Assembly: GCF_022760175.1 (NCBI RefSeq)
Contig: NZ_CP094326.1
Span: forward strand, 1,302,001-1,366,000
Direction: 5' to 3'
DNA from: Zhouia spongiae
Lineage (GTDB): Bacteria > Bacteroidota > Bacteroidia > Flavobacteriales > Flavobacteriaceae
DNA length: 64,000 nucleotides
Shown here piece after piece: positions 8,520-17,838 of this stretch. Under the pieces are notes generated by a model that was not told the origin of the DNA, searched no databases, and was given only the letters and a program-made list of their open reading frames with translations. The position numbers and the translations under genes were made by a program. The first letter of the stretch is position 1, and the number at the start of each line of letters is the position of its first letter.

Positions 8520-10262
8520 ATGGGAATTACCCGACATGTGCTATTTTCTGCATTGATTTTTCAAATGTTTTCTGCTCTTGCTTTTCAGACCACTATTGAA
8601 AAGTCCTTTGCAGGGATTCAAAAGCGTGGCGACAGCCTGATGAGGCTCGGGAAATTTCAGAAGGCGGCTGAAGATTTTAATACGGTCTATCAGCACGGGC
8701 TTCAGCAAAATGATTCAGCTTTGCTGGCTCTGGCCTGCAACGGACTCGGGAGTGTCCGTCTGTATAAAAAGGAACTTGATTCCGCAGTGCATTTTTATTT
8801 TAAAGGCTTGTCATATCTCCCCACAGGGACAAGGGGCATGGAAAGGATCAAGATATTAAATAATCTGGCCATAGTCCATTCTCATTTAAAGCAGTACGAA
8901 AAAGCGAAACAATTCTTTGAAGAAGCACTCCCTGAAGCCGAAGGAAACTTACTGCTGAGCATTCTTAGCAATAGTTACGGGGTGTATGTAAACCTGAACG
9001 AAGATCAAAAAGCGGAAGCATGCCTAAACAAGGCGATACAATTATCTGACGAATTGCAAAATCCCTATGTAAAATCGGTGCTGTATACCAATCAATGTGA
9101 TTTCTATCTTAGGCAGAAAAGATGGGATAAAGCATTGAAATCCGGATTGGCGGGGCTGGCCATTAAAGAAGAGATCCAAAGTAAAGAGCATACAATTGTA
9201 TTCAACAATATCGGTTATGCTTATCATCAATTAGGTAAATTTGAGAAAGCAAGGGTTTACTATCAAAGGGCATTGGAGGGGGCTTCATTGCAGGAAAAAG
9301 AACAACTGTATAAAAACCTCAGGAACCTCTTTGCCGACATAGGAAATAATAAGGAAGCACTGGTATATTTTGAGAAATATGATGCAGTTAAAGACTCGAT
9401 CAAAGCGGAAGATTTTAACGGGAAAATCGCAGAACTGGAAGAAAAATACCGGTCGGCTCAGAAGCAGTTGGAAATAGAATCTCTGGAGGTAGAAAATAAA
9501 TTACAGAAAACAGTGATCCGGCAACAAAAATATCTGGGTGCTTTTGTGCTTGTACTGCTGTGTTTAATGGCAGGGATCGTTTATGTGTGGTTAAAGCAGA
9601 AAAATGCCGGGCAAGAGTTGCAAAGAGCCTCGTTACAGCAAAAACTGCTGTTAACCCAATTAAGTCCGCACTTTATATTTAATGCCCTCCAAAGCGTGCA
9701 GAGCTTTCTTTTTCTTAATAAGGTCGAAAGCTCCATGGAATACCTGCACAGCTTCGGCAAACTGATCAGGGGGGTGCTGGAAAGTTCGGACAAAGAATAC
9801 ATCTCCCTGGATCAGGAAATAGATATTCTCGAAAATTATTTATTGTTACAGCAAGCAGGTACGAAAAGTGGTTTTCAATATAAAATACGAACCGAAAACA
9901 TCCCTGAAGAAGCACTGCCGGACATAGAACTGCCGGGAATGCTCATCCAGCCGTTTGTCGAAAATGCGGTGATGCATGGTATTAAGAACAAGGAAGGCGG
10001 GATGATATTGGTGAAATTTGAATTGATGACCAATGATGTGCTGGCGGTTACCATAGCAGATAACGGCAGCGGGATATTTCCGGATCAAAGAACCGGCAAA
10101 AACGGAATGTACACTTCTATGGGGATGGATATAATCCGGAAGCGGATACAGACCTTTAATAAAACACATAAGGAGAAACTTCTTCTGAAAATTGATAACC
10201 ATTCCGATGACAGCTTGTATCCCGGAGCCCGGGTTTCAATTAAAATACCTTTATTGAACTGA
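8520..10262 (+). CDS. TPR-containing sensor histidine kinase, LytS/HisKA_5 type
   Basis: An N-terminal signal or anchor (residues 1-20) is followed by periplasmic TPR repeats to about residue 300, a coiled coil, a transmembrane helix (about 338-358), the His_kinase domain with the phospho-acceptor in LSPHFIFNALQSVQSF (about 380), and an HATPase with PGMLIQPFVENAVMHGIKN (N box) and ITIADNGSGIFP (G1). An ATG at 8505 adds five residues, but the promoter places the transcription start too close, so I prefer 8520. It overlaps the response regulator by 1 nt (TGATG), so the two are a cognate pair. The ligand is unknown. Confidence 0.88.
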   Translation: MGITRHVLFSALIFQMFSALAFQTTIEKSFAGIQKRGDSLMRLGKFQKAAEDFNTVYQHGLQQNDSALLALACNGLGSVRLYKKELDSAVHFYFKGLSYLPTGTRGMERIKILNNLAIVHSHLKQYEKAKQFFEEALPEAEGNLLLSILSNSYGVYVNLNEDQKAEACLNKAIQLSDELQNPYVKSVLYTNQCDFYLRQKRWDKALKSGLAGLAIKEEIQSKEHTIVFNNIGYAYHQLGKFEKARVYYQRALEGASLQEKEQLYKNLRNLFADIGNNKEALVYFEKYDAVKDSIKAEDFNGKIAELEEKYRSAQKQLEIESLEVENKLQKTVIRQQKYLGAFVLVLLCLMAGIVYVWLKQKNAGQELQRASLQQKLLLTQLSPHFIFNALQSVQSFLFLNKVESSMEYLHSFGKLIRGVLESSDKEYISLDQEIDILENYLLLQQAGTKSGFQYKIRTENIPEEALPDIELPGMLIQPFVENAVMHGIKNKEGGMILVKFELMTNDVLAVTIADNGSGIFPDQRTGKNGMYTSMGMDIIRKRIQTFNKTHKEKLLLKIDNHSDDSLYPGARVSIKIPLLN

Positions 10263-11035
10263 TGAAAAACACCATGAGAACTATTTCGTGTTTGTTGCTT
10301 GAAGACGATGCTGTTTTACAGGAAGGCATAAAGAAGATCTTAAACGAGCAGTACCCCGAAATGACTGTTTATGTAGCAGGAAACCTGAAAGAAGCGGCTT
10401 TGATGTTTTATAAGCATCAGCCCGAACTGCTCCTGTTCGACATAAATTTACCCGATGGTAATTCTTTTGAGCTTTTGGAAGATTTTTATACCAATAGGGA
10501 GAAAGGGTTTAAAGTTATTTTTATAACGGCACATGCACATTATGCCATTGAAGCCTTTAAATACAGTGCCCTCGATTTTCTTTTAAAGCCGTTTCTGCCC
10601 AAACAGCTGTGCGAAACGGTCAATAAGGTAATGCAACAGCTAGAAGAAGAAGCCTATTTTAAAAAACTGGAAGCCTTTTTTCAGAATACTAAGGAGACAA
10701 CCGTAAAAGAAGATAAGAAAATTGTATTGAAGACCCAGGATGCCATTCATGTGGTTAAACTAAGCGAGATATTATATCTTCAGGCTGATAATAACTATAC
10801 GATACTTTATCTGGCCGATGGCGAAAGTGTCATGATGGCCCAATCACTGAAAAAATTCGAAGAAAACTTGTCTGCTGCCGGGTTTTTAAGAGTACACCAA
10901 TCGTACCTGGTCAACCTTTCTTATGTAAAAACCTTCAGGAAAACCCAGGATCACCTGCAGCTTGTCAATAATGAAAAGATCCCTGTTTCAGGAAGGAAGC
11001 GTTCCGGATTACTTGCGTATTTCGATACCCTGTAA
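10262..11035 (+). CDS. LytTR-family response regulator
   Basis: A 257-residue regulator. The receiver domain (about 1-125) has acidic residues in CLLLEDDAVL, the phospho-acceptor Asp in LLLFDINLPDGNSFELL, the Thr in VIFITAHAHYAI and the Lys in DFLLKPF. The LytTR DNA-binding domain (about 155-255) carries DAIHVVKLSEILYLQADNN and FLRVHQSYLVNLSYVKTF. It is translationally coupled to the kinase upstream. Targets are unknown, though the next gene has its own promoter and is a candidate. Confidence 0.92.
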   Translation: MKNTMRTISCLLLEDDAVLQEGIKKILNEQYPEMTVYVAGNLKEAALMFYKHQPELLLFDINLPDGNSFELLEDFYTNREKGFKVIFITAHAHYAIEAFKYSALDFLLKPFLPKQLCETVNKVMQQLEEEAYFKKLEAFFQNTKETTVKEDKKIVLKTQDAIHVVKLSEILYLQADNNYTILYLADGESVMMAQSLKKFEENLSAAGFLRVHQSYLVNLSYVKTFRKTQDHLQLVNNEKIPVSGRKRSGLLAYFDTL

Positions 11036-11109
11036 GCCGATTTCTCGGCAGGTATATTCGTATTCTCAGTAAACACTCCCGGATTCTAAAATAGGGATTC
11101 ACGGTACTG

Positions 11110-11137
11110 TTGAGGCATGTTTTATGCAATAATTTTG
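11110..11137 (+). promoter_or_regulatory. promoter for the secreted protein at 11151
   Basis: TTG (11110-11112), a 17-bp spacer and TAATTTTG (11130-11137) fit the phylum consensus. The expected transcription start is about 11143-11145. Confidence 0.65.
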
Positions 11138-11150
11138 TTCGTAAACTTTA

Positions 11151-12005
11151 ATGAAATCAATGATGAAACGTATGAAAAAAACTACCTTTCTAACTATAGG
11201 CATGATAAGCTGCCTGAGTTTTTTCAGTGTGCAGGATATGCAGGCTCAGCTTTGGAAGAAAATTAAAAGCAAGGTCGAAAAGAAGGTGGAAGATAAAGCC
11301 GATGAGATCCTTAACGGGAAAAACACTTCCTACGGAGCCACGACTTCAGAAAGTAACGATAAAGGCGGCGTGCCGTATATAGAAGAGGTATTTTCTTTTA
11401 TCCCCGGGAAAAAGGTAGCCTTTGAAGATAATTTTGAAGGAGAGAGGCAGGGACTGATGCCTTCTAACTGGAAGTCCTCAGGAAACGGTTCTGTTGTTAC
11501 GATAGATGGACTGGAAGGAAACTGGCTGAAAATGGAACCGAATTCGACGTATAAATTGGATAGCCTGATGGTATTACCTCAGAACTTCACTATTGAATTT
11601 GATATTGTGACCCGAAGTGATGTCGCTTCTGACATGGGAGAAATGAGTTTTGGGTTTGCCCGCGATAACAGCGTAAGAAGAAGCATTACAGACGGGGTTA
11701 ACAATGGAAGTGTTACCTCTACAAGATTACATTTCTGGAACCAGGATATAACACACTCCAGTAGTGATACTGACAAATATAATACATTAGACTTTCCTCT
11801 GGCAAAGTATTCAAATGCAGTTATTCATGTGTCGATCGCTGTCGAAGGTGAACAGATGAGGATTTATTTGGATAAATCTAAACTTCTCGATACTCAAATG
11901 TTTTTAAAGAACACGCCCAAATATTTTTATATAACGGCTCCGTATGATTATAAAAAAGGAGCTAAGGCATTCTTCGGGAATTTTAGAATTTCTGAAAACG
12001 AATAG
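11151..12005 (+). CDS. secreted protein with concanavalin-A-like (LamG-type) domain
   Basis: A 284-residue protein with an N-terminal signal peptide (KKTTFLTIGMISCLSFF, cleavage probably after MQAQ). A short basic/acidic coiled segment (KIKSKVEKKVEDKADEIL) follows, of the type found at the N-terminus of many flavobacterial outer-membrane OmpA proteins, and then a beta-rich region from about 85 to the end (FEDNFEGE, FTIEFDIVTR, RIYLDKSKLLDT) with the pattern of a jelly-roll domain. No OmpA domain is present. Several in-frame Met codons (11151, 11160, 11163, 11172) compete; since the promoter ends only 13 bp before the first, one of the later ones is plausible. Function unknown. Confidence 0.7.
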   Translation: MKSMMKRMKKTTFLTIGMISCLSFFSVQDMQAQLWKKIKSKVEKKVEDKADEILNGKNTSYGATTSESNDKGGVPYIEEVFSFIPGKKVAFEDNFEGERQGLMPSNWKSSGNGSVVTIDGLEGNWLKMEPNSTYKLDSLMVLPQNFTIEFDIVTRSDVASDMGEMSFGFARDNSVRRSITDGVNNGSVTSTRLHFWNQDITHSSSDTDKYNTLDFPLAKYSNAVIHVSIAVEGEQMRIYLDKSKLLDTQMFLKNTPKYFYITAPYDYKKGAKAFFGNFRISENE

Positions 12006-12126
12006 ACGTTCATTATCAGGGTGTTAGTGTGCTATCGGCATTTTTTATAGATTTTTTTGAGCTTATTACGCAACCTTTTACCGGTTCAATAGTCTTGTAA
12101 GTGAATAACAAATCTTAAAAATTGCA

Positions 12127-12654
12127 ATGATGAAATTAAAAACAGTATCCTTACTTTCACTACTTATGCTTGGCGGAGTTATGTTAAGCTGTAATTCGAA
12201 CGACGATGTTAGTTGTCCGGAAGATTTTACAGGTGAATTAACAGCTTCAGAAGGAACCTTGGTGGGTGACTGGAGCCTTTCGGCAATTGTTGCTGAAGAA
12301 GAAGTTGACCTGACCGACGATGAGGAGGACAACCCGTCTACAGACATTTATGCGCAGCAATCAGACTGCCAGAACGATGCATCGTATACCTTTGGGACAG
12401 ACAGAAGTTTTACATTTCAACAAGGGAACAACGCTGAAGAATGTTCTAACAAAGGAAAAGTTGAAGGTAGCTGGAAGTTAGAAGGCGAGCAATTAAGCCA
12501 GGTTTATTATTGTTCTTTACAAACGGCCAATATTGATGTTGATGCTGAAAACAACAGTATATCGTTTACGAATACAGTAAAGATTACTGATGTAAGCGGA
12601 AAGGTTGTGGAAACGACAATAACCTACACCTATACAAAACAACTTGAAAATTAG
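12127..12654 (+). CDS. lipocalin-like lipoprotein
   Basis: A 175-residue lipoprotein with a type II signal peptide ending in a lipobox (VMLSC, Cys about 22). The mature part contains LVGDWSLSAI, FTFGTDRSFTF-like beta strands, VEGSWKLEGEQLSQ and a final paired-strand segment, the pattern of Bacteroidota lipocalin-like/DUF5004 lipoproteins. The cysteines CPEDF, QSDCQND, EECSNK and YYCSL may form disulphides. It is probably attached to the outer membrane. Either Met of the tandem ATG pair (12127/12130) could be the start. It ends at a shared bidirectional terminator. Confidence 0.7.
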   Translation: MMKLKTVSLLSLLMLGGVMLSCNSNDDVSCPEDFTGELTASEGTLVGDWSLSAIVAEEEVDLTDDEEDNPSTDIYAQQSDCQNDASYTFGTDRSFTFQQGNNAEECSNKGKVEGSWKLEGEQLSQVYYCSLQTANIDVDAENNSISFTNTVKITDVSGKVVETTITYTYTKQLEN

Positions 12655-12691
12655 TTGAAGGTATAGTTAGCAAAAACATGTGTGAATTTAA

Positions 12692-12720
12692 AAAGCTGCC
12701 GTTACATGGCGGCTTTTTTT
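12692..12720. terminator. bidirectional terminator between lipoprotein and ABC ATPase genes
   Basis: The stem AAAGCTGCC / GGCGGCTTT (one G-U pair, 7-nt loop) is followed by T residues on the plus strand and preceded by A residues that serve the converging minus-strand gene ending at 12719. Confidence 0.85.
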
Positions 12721-13684
12721 ATATGCGGTTTTTAATAAGTCCGGCATTTACAGCCAGGTTTATTTCTTCTCCTTTATCTAGTTCAGAGTGGTGTTGAAAA
12801 TAGATGTCAATGCCTTCACAGACGGCTTTTACAAGGTATTCCGGCCCCTTAAAGAAGCTGTTTGCCACTTTTGCCCGGATTCCGGAGCCATCAGTGGCCT
12901 TTATTTCATGCGGGTATAACAAGATACGGGCTCCGTTGTTGTTTGCTTCAAACAAAGAAAGAGGAAGTTCATTCACGTCGCCAAATATAGAAGCGGTATA
13001 ATAATCCCCCGGGTTTTTATAAAGGGCTTCGGGCGATCCCTGGGCTACGATCTTGCCCGATTTTAATATAATCGTTTTATCGGCATAACTTAACGAATCG
13101 TCATTGTCGTGGGTAGCCACGATACAGGTTATCCGATGTTCTTTAAAATAACCGAACAGCTTTCTTCGCAGGTTGTTCTTCCTGAAATTATCGATGTTGC
13201 TAAAAGGTTCATCCAGCAATATAAGTTCTGGTTTCCTGGCTATGGCCTGGGCCAGAGCCACCCGCTGCATTTGTCCGCCGCTTAAAAATTTGGCTTTGGT
13301 TTTGGCAAACGGGGTCATCTCTACCAGCTGCAATAACTCTCTGGTACGTTTCTTTTTCTTTCCGGGATAGAAATTCGACAAGAATTTTCCAATATTCTCT
13401 TCCACGGTTATAAAAGGCATCAGGTCGAAGTCCTGTGCTACATACTTCATAAAGGGTTCTCCCGGTACCAGGTTATAATCAGGGCCCAATAATTTTTTGT
13501 CATTCCAGTATATTTCCCCCTTTTCAGGCGCTAACAGCCCATAGATCAGTTTGAGTAAGGTGCTTTTTCCACAGCCGCTCTCTCCGACAATGGCTATATT
13601 CTCGCCCTTCTCAGCCGTGAGCCTGATCCCTTTCAGGACTTTTTTCTTTTCGTAAGCAAAAGAAATGTTCTTTACCGCCAGCAT
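12719..13684 (-). CDS. ABC transporter ATP-binding protein
   Basis: A 321-residue ATPase with a full set of motifs: Walker A GESGCGKSTLLKL, Q-loop VAQDFDLMPF, signature LSGGQMQRVALAQA, Walker B LILLDEPFSNID and switch His in IVATHDND. About 90 residues after the ATPase core form an extra beta domain resembling the TOBE-type regulatory region of FbpC/PotA-like importers. I choose the Met at 13684 because the next residues (LAVKNISFAYEKKKVLKGI) match the usual ABC N-terminus; an upstream Met adds five residues. No permease is adjacent, so the partner and substrate are unknown. Confidence 0.85.
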   Translation of the reverse strand: MLAVKNISFAYEKKKVLKGIRLTAEKGENIAIVGESGCGKSTLLKLIYGLLAPEKGEIYWNDKKLLGPDYNLVPGEPFMKYVAQDFDLMPFITVEENIGKFLSNFYPGKKKKRTRELLQLVEMTPFAKTKAKFLSGGQMQRVALAQAIARKPELILLDEPFSNIDNFRKNNLRRKLFGYFKEHRITCIVATHDNDDSLSYADKTIILKSGKIVAQGSPEALYKNPGDYYTASIFGDVNELPLSLFEANNNGARILLYPHEIKATDGSGIRAKVANSFFKGPEYLVKAVCEGIDIYFQHHSELDKGEEINLAVNAGLIKNRI

Positions 13685-13711
13685 AACAATTTTTTGCAAA
13701 TGTATCGAATA

Positions 13712-14248
13712 TTATCCGGAAGCCATTTCAAGCAGTTTCGTCATCGTTTTCCAATTGCGGGTCGTGGCATATACTTTTAATTTTTGCTCGATGAACGGAT
13801 TCGCTATTTTGGCTTTTCCGTAGCCGTTGTGGTAACAGAAATACAAGATGTTGTCCCGGTCGATAAATTCATCGTCTTTAGCTTCAACGGCTTTTAAGGT
13901 CTCCATTTTATCAGGTTCAGGATTATCAAAAAGGAAAGTACAGTACAGTTTATTAATATCTTCGGATCTTGAAACAAAAGGGTTTTGGGTGTATATTTCC
14001 TTCAGCTTAACTAGGTCTATAATGTGAGTCTTCACCTCGAAGCCAAAATGAGTGGCAATACTTCTTTCAATGGCAACCTGGAGTACATCGGCTTTTTCAG
14101 CCGACCTGAAAACCACATTGCCGCTTTGTATATAGGTTTTTATATCCTCCAGGTGTAGTGTGGCAAGCAGTGTTTTAAGCGCAGCCATTTTAATTTTCCG
14201 ATGTCCCCCGACATTGATACCGCGTAGTAATAAAATATATGTGTTCAT
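13712..14248 (-). CDS. DUF1697 protein
   Basis: A 178-residue protein opening with YILLLRGINVGGHRKIKMAAL and YIQSGNVVF, the signature of the DUF1697 family (small cytosolic proteins of unknown function). Length and layout are typical. It is 27 bp upstream of the ABC ATPase gene on the same strand, so co-transcription is possible. No catalytic residues can be assigned. Confidence 0.85.
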   Translation of the reverse strand: MNTYILLLRGINVGGHRKIKMAALKTLLATLHLEDIKTYIQSGNVVFRSAEKADVLQVAIERSIATHFGFEVKTHIIDLVKLKEIYTQNPFVSRSEDINKLYCTFLFDNPEPDKMETLKAVEAKDDEFIDRDNILYFCYHNGYGKAKIANPFIEQKLKVYATTRNWKTMTKLLEMASG

Positions 14249-14330
14249 GCGTTTAAATTATGAAAACTATAGGACTCTATCCCCATAGGATTCTTATTTT
14301 TGAAATCTTTAAATTAACAAACAAGATTTA

Positions 14331-15287
14331 ATGATGAAGCATATACTTTTTACAGCAACACTTTTGTTGTTATCAAATGCAATGACAGCTCAGAACGATA
14401 TTACCCAACCGGAGCTGAAAGGGCATATTGAATTTTTAAGCTCTGATAAAAATGCAGGGAGATACCCGGGAACAAAAGCTAATAAGAGGGTAGTGAAGTA
14501 TATCATAAAGGAATTCAAAAAATCCGGGATAACGCCTTATGGTAATTCGTATAAACAGGGGTTTACCGCCAGGTTAAGGGTTAAAAAGGACGTGGCGCCC
14601 AGGCCCGATGTAAATACATGGAATGTTATCGGGTATATAGAAGGAAATGACCCGGTACTAAAAGATGAGTTTATCGTATTAGGCGCGCATTACGATCACT
14701 TGGGAATGGGTGGCCCTTCATCTAAATCAGACCATGAAGGAATACACAATGGTGCAGACGATAATGCCAGCGGAACTTCGGCATTGTTAGAGATAGGCGA
14801 AAAGATTGCTGCCAACCGGCATTTATTAAAGCGAAGTGTATTATTGCTTGCCTTCGGAGCTGAAGAGCAGGGACTATTGGGAAGTAAATATTTTACAGAA
14901 AACCCCGTAGTGCCATTATCGCAGATCAAACTGATGATCAATATGGATATGGTCGGTCGGCTAAATAATGAAAACCATGTGTATATGGGAGGTGCCGGAA
15001 CATTCCCGGGAGGTGTAGAGCTGATGAAAAGCCTGGGAGAACCTTTAGGGCTTACCGTTTTTGCACATGCAGGGTCTGTAGGCGGTTCAGACCATGTTTC
15101 GTTCTATAAGAAAGACATTTCAGTAATGGGAATCCATACCGGAGGACATCCGCAATATCATACGACAGAAGATACCATAGACCTGATTAATTTTCCCGGA
15201 CAGGAAAAAGTATGTAACTATATCTATAGCGCCCTGATGAAAGTGGCCACAACAGATTATAAAATGGAGTTTATCCGTCAGGATTAA
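14331..15287 (+). CDS. secreted M28-family zinc aminopeptidase
   Basis: A 318-residue metallopeptidase with an N-terminal signal peptide (about 20 residues, ending TAQN). The co-catalytic zinc ligands are all visible in order: His/Asp in LGAHYDHLG (about 117), Asp in GADDNASG, Glu-Glu in FGAEEQGLLG, Asp in NMDMVGR and the final His in PQYHTTEDTID. There is no PA domain. It probably acts in the periplasm or outside the cell on peptides. A TATTTTTG box at 14295-14302 may be the -7 element, but no -33 partner is apparent. Confidence 0.9.
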   Translation: MMKHILFTATLLLLSNAMTAQNDITQPELKGHIEFLSSDKNAGRYPGTKANKRVVKYIIKEFKKSGITPYGNSYKQGFTARLRVKKDVAPRPDVNTWNVIGYIEGNDPVLKDEFIVLGAHYDHLGMGGPSSKSDHEGIHNGADDNASGTSALLEIGEKIAANRHLLKRSVLLLAFGAEEQGLLGSKYFTENPVVPLSQIKLMINMDMVGRLNNENHVYMGGAGTFPGGVELMKSLGEPLGLTVFAHAGSVGGSDHVSFYKKDISVMGIHTGGHPQYHTTEDTIDLINFPGQEKVCNYIYSALMKVATTDYKMEFIRQD

Positions 15288-15290
15288 TTA

Positions 15291-15314
15291 AAAAAGCCCA
15301 TCAGGGCTTTTTTT
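15291..15314. terminator. bidirectional terminator at the end of the M28 and beta-lactamase-like genes
   Basis: The stem AAAAAGCCC / GGGCTTTTT has a 4-nt loop and continues into further T residues. The minus-strand gene's stop codon (15301-15303) lies in the loop, so the right arm of the hairpin is inside its last codons (QKKP). Confidence 0.9.
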
Positions 15315-16704
15315 GACTTGTATAAGTTAGCTGTTTACGGAGACTATCTATTTTAACCTTTTCCCCGATTGTTTCATAGATTCTGTTTTTAAATAGAATC
15401 GTAGCGGTGTTGTTTTTAGCCTTTTTAAAGAGTATCCGGGCAAACATGTTTTCGAACTGATAGGTGTTTTTATCAACCTGGAATAACTTTAACTTGCTTC
15501 TGTTGCCCAGTTGACTGTAAAGAGCGTTGTTCTCAAACGATATGGTTCTTGTAGAACCATCATCAAAGCTGTAGGTCCCGGCAAATTTTGCTGCAAAATC
15601 CGAGTTGATTTTAGCTGCTTTTGAAGGGGTGTCCGGGTAAGGTTTATTGAGTGCGATAGCAGCCATTTTAGTCGACACAAAATCAGTAGCGCTACAAACA
15701 CAATTAGAGAGCACCACAACAAAAATATCTTCTTCGGGCAGGTAAATAGTATTGCTTAAAAAACCAAAAGATCCGCCATTGTGTTCTATGGAAGGAACCC
15801 CGTTTACCCCGTCTACAGCCCAGCCATAGCCATAGTTCGCGTACTTTCCGTTTGACAGTTTATAATTCGTAAAGGCTTTTTTCTTACTTTCTTTACTTAT
15901 AAGGGTATTGTTTCGTATGGCCCTGTTCCACAGGTACAGGTCATAGGTTGTAGATAAAATGGCTCCGGCGCTGTACGCATGTGTATATAGCATTTCATCC
16001 GCTTTAACGAATTCATCTTTTATCTTATCATGTCCGGTGGCCCTGTTTGGTATAATTTTATGTCTGGACATAAAAGAAGAGTTTTTCATGCCTGCCTTGT
16101 CGAAGATGTTTTCTTCAATGAATTCGCTATATGATTTATTTGATACTTTTTCTATAAGCATCCCTAAAAGATAATAGCCTGTATTGCTGTAATGGTATTT
16201 TTCACCGGGAGCAAAAAGCATTGGCATCTTTTTAAACAAGGTCATAAGCTCCTCCTGGGTCATTTCATTATACCTGTTATTATACCATTCGTCAGAGGAG
16301 GTAAAACTTGCAAGCCCCGATGTATGCGACAATATTTGATCTATAGTTATGGTATGTCCGTGGGTTGGGTAATCCTTAAAGTAGGTAGTTATATTGTCAT
16401 CAAGATTTAATTTCCCTTGTTCGGCAAGCATCATTATGGCAACGGCAGTAAACTGTTTGGTAACCGACCCGATTTCAAACACACTGTTAATTGTGGCGTC
16501 AGCATTTAACTTCAAACTGGCTTTACCGAATGATTTTTGATAAATAATTTCTCCGTCGACGGCAATCGGGGCTGAAGCAGCAGTTGCTGCATCCGGATAT
16601 TCCTGATGTAATAGTCGATCGAATTGTTTTTCTGGTGATTGAGAAAATGTATTCGATATCGTAAATGTAAATAGTAATAAGGTTGCGATGAGTTTTTGTA
16701 TCAT
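15301..16704 (-). CDS. serine beta-lactamase-like hydrolase (class C / DD-peptidase fold)
   Basis: A 467-residue secreted protein when started at the Met at 16704, which opens a clear signal peptide (IQKLIATLLLFTFTISNTFSQ); an upstream Met adds 28 residues without such character. The catalytic motifs are SVTKQF (S-x-x-K, nucleophile Ser), YSNTGYYLLG (Y-x-N) and the HNGGSFGF segment replacing KTG. The C-terminal 110 residues form an extra beta domain common in Bacteroidota esterase/DD-peptidase members. The substrate is unknown, and antibiotic hydrolysis should not be assumed. Confidence 0.87.
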   Translation of the reverse strand: MIQKLIATLLLFTFTISNTFSQSPEKQFDRLLHQEYPDAATAASAPIAVDGEIIYQKSFGKASLKLNADATINSVFEIGSVTKQFTAVAIMMLAEQGKLNLDDNITTYFKDYPTHGHTITIDQILSHTSGLASFTSSDEWYNNRYNEMTQEELMTLFKKMPMLFAPGEKYHYSNTGYYLLGMLIEKVSNKSYSEFIEENIFDKAGMKNSSFMSRHKIIPNRATGHDKIKDEFVKADEMLYTHAYSAGAILSTTYDLYLWNRAIRNNTLISKESKKKAFTNYKLSNGKYANYGYGWAVDGVNGVPSIEHNGGSFGFLSNTIYLPEEDIFVVVLSNCVCSATDFVSTKMAAIALNKPYPDTPSKAAKINSDFAAKFAGTYSFDDGSTRTISFENNALYSQLGNRSKLKLFQVDKNTYQFENMFARILFKKAKNNTATILFKNRIYETIGEKVKIDSLRKQLTYTSQKKP

Positions 16705-16999
16705 GTTTTGATGATTGTTAAGTTTTTTGATTGAATTGTCATTAATGTTAATTATAGGTATTGTTGAAAAATAAGCTGTAAAAAACAATTATGACTTCCC
16801 AAATCTACAATATGAAAATTAGAAGTTATAGCAACAAAATTATACTTGCAAGGATATTAATGAGAACAGTTCTTTAATTTATCAGTCTATACGGACGCTG
16901 AAAAGTAACTGCTTCGGCGCGAATTCAAGAGGTTTCAGAGTAAATATCTCAGGTCCTTCGAGTTAAGAGGAAAACCTGAAAATCATTTAGCGAAGGTCT

Positions 17000-17084
17000 T
17001 GTAAAATTCCTTTGGAACATTTCATAGTCATCAGGATTAGTGCCCTAATCTAATCGGAATTTAACCTTAATTACCGAGTAAACC
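17000..17084. repeat. non-coding repeat with hairpin, copy 2, in the 16705-17150 gap
   Basis: The 446-bp gap holds no gene. It carries AAATTCCTTT-GGAACATTTCA (about 17003-17024), able to form a hairpin, and CGAGTAAACC 51 nt later (17075-17084), the same ordered blocks as at 6490-6560. A further stretch (CCGAGTAAACCCGAG ... CTCGGGTTTTCC at 17074-17129) can also pair and may help terminate the flanking transcripts. Confidence 0.45.
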
Positions 17085-17150
17085 CGAGTTTGTCTGTGTA
17101 TAGAGCAAATGTTGTTTCTCGGGTTTTCCTGTTATTGGTAAAGATGTGTT

Positions 17151-17774
17151 TTATATCTGTTTAATCTCTTGATAGATTTTTAGTTTGGAGCTTTCAAAAA
17201 TGTCCCCACCAAATTCTTCATTATCTAATGATATGGTAGTAATATCTTCAATACCCATGATCCCGAATACAAATTTTAAGTATGTTGTCTGGAAATTCAT
17301 ATGCTCATTCTTTTCATTTTCCCCATATCCCGTATCTCCCCGGCTCGATAAGATAAATAACTTTTTATTTTGAAGGAGCCCTATATAATCACCGTCAGGT
17401 TTGCCAGAACGAAATTTCCATGTTTCATTAATTCTCATAAGTTGATCAATATAAGATTTTAGTCCGCTCGGAATAGACCAATTGTACATGGGAGTTCCGA
17501 TAACATAAATATTATGTTCTTTAAATTCTTTAACCAAATTGTCACTTAAGGTAACGCCTGTCTGGTTCTCTTTATTCCTGTTTTTCGGACTGATAAAGGC
17601 ACTGGCTATCCATGCCTCATTAATAGGAGGTATATGTTCCAGTCCGACCTCTCTGAAGGAAATATGATCTTCAGGATTTTTCTTTTTCCAGTTTTCAACA
17701 AATAGATTTGTTAGTTTACGACTATGAGATTTTTCGCCTCTGACACTTGCATTAATAATAAGTACTTTATTCAT
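17151..17774 (-). CDS. FMN-dependent NADH-azoreductase-like flavoprotein
   Basis: A 207-residue flavodoxin-fold protein when started at the Met at 17774 (NKVLIINASVRGEKSHSRKL, the phosphate-binding loop of the AcpD/AzoR family). Other family motifs are TPMYNWSIPSGLKSYID (flavin-binding YNW) and LFILSSRGDTGYG. Such enzymes reduce azo bonds and quinones using NAD(P)H. It lies 64 bp downstream of the Crp/Fnr-type gene on the same strand and may be under its control. Confidence 0.85.
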   Translation of the reverse strand: MNKVLIINASVRGEKSHSRKLTNLFVENWKKKNPEDHISFREVGLEHIPPINEAWIASAFISPKNRNKENQTGVTLSDNLVKEFKEHNIYVIGTPMYNWSIPSGLKSYIDQLMRINETWKFRSGKPDGDYIGLLQNKKLFILSSRGDTGYGENEKNEHMNFQTTYLKFVFGIMGIEDITTISLDNEEFGGDIFESSKLKIYQEIKQI

Positions 17775-17838
17775 TTTCTTGTAATTTAAATTGCATTGCA
17801 AAGTTCGTTACCCGAAAAATGAAAAAAATTGATCTGGT

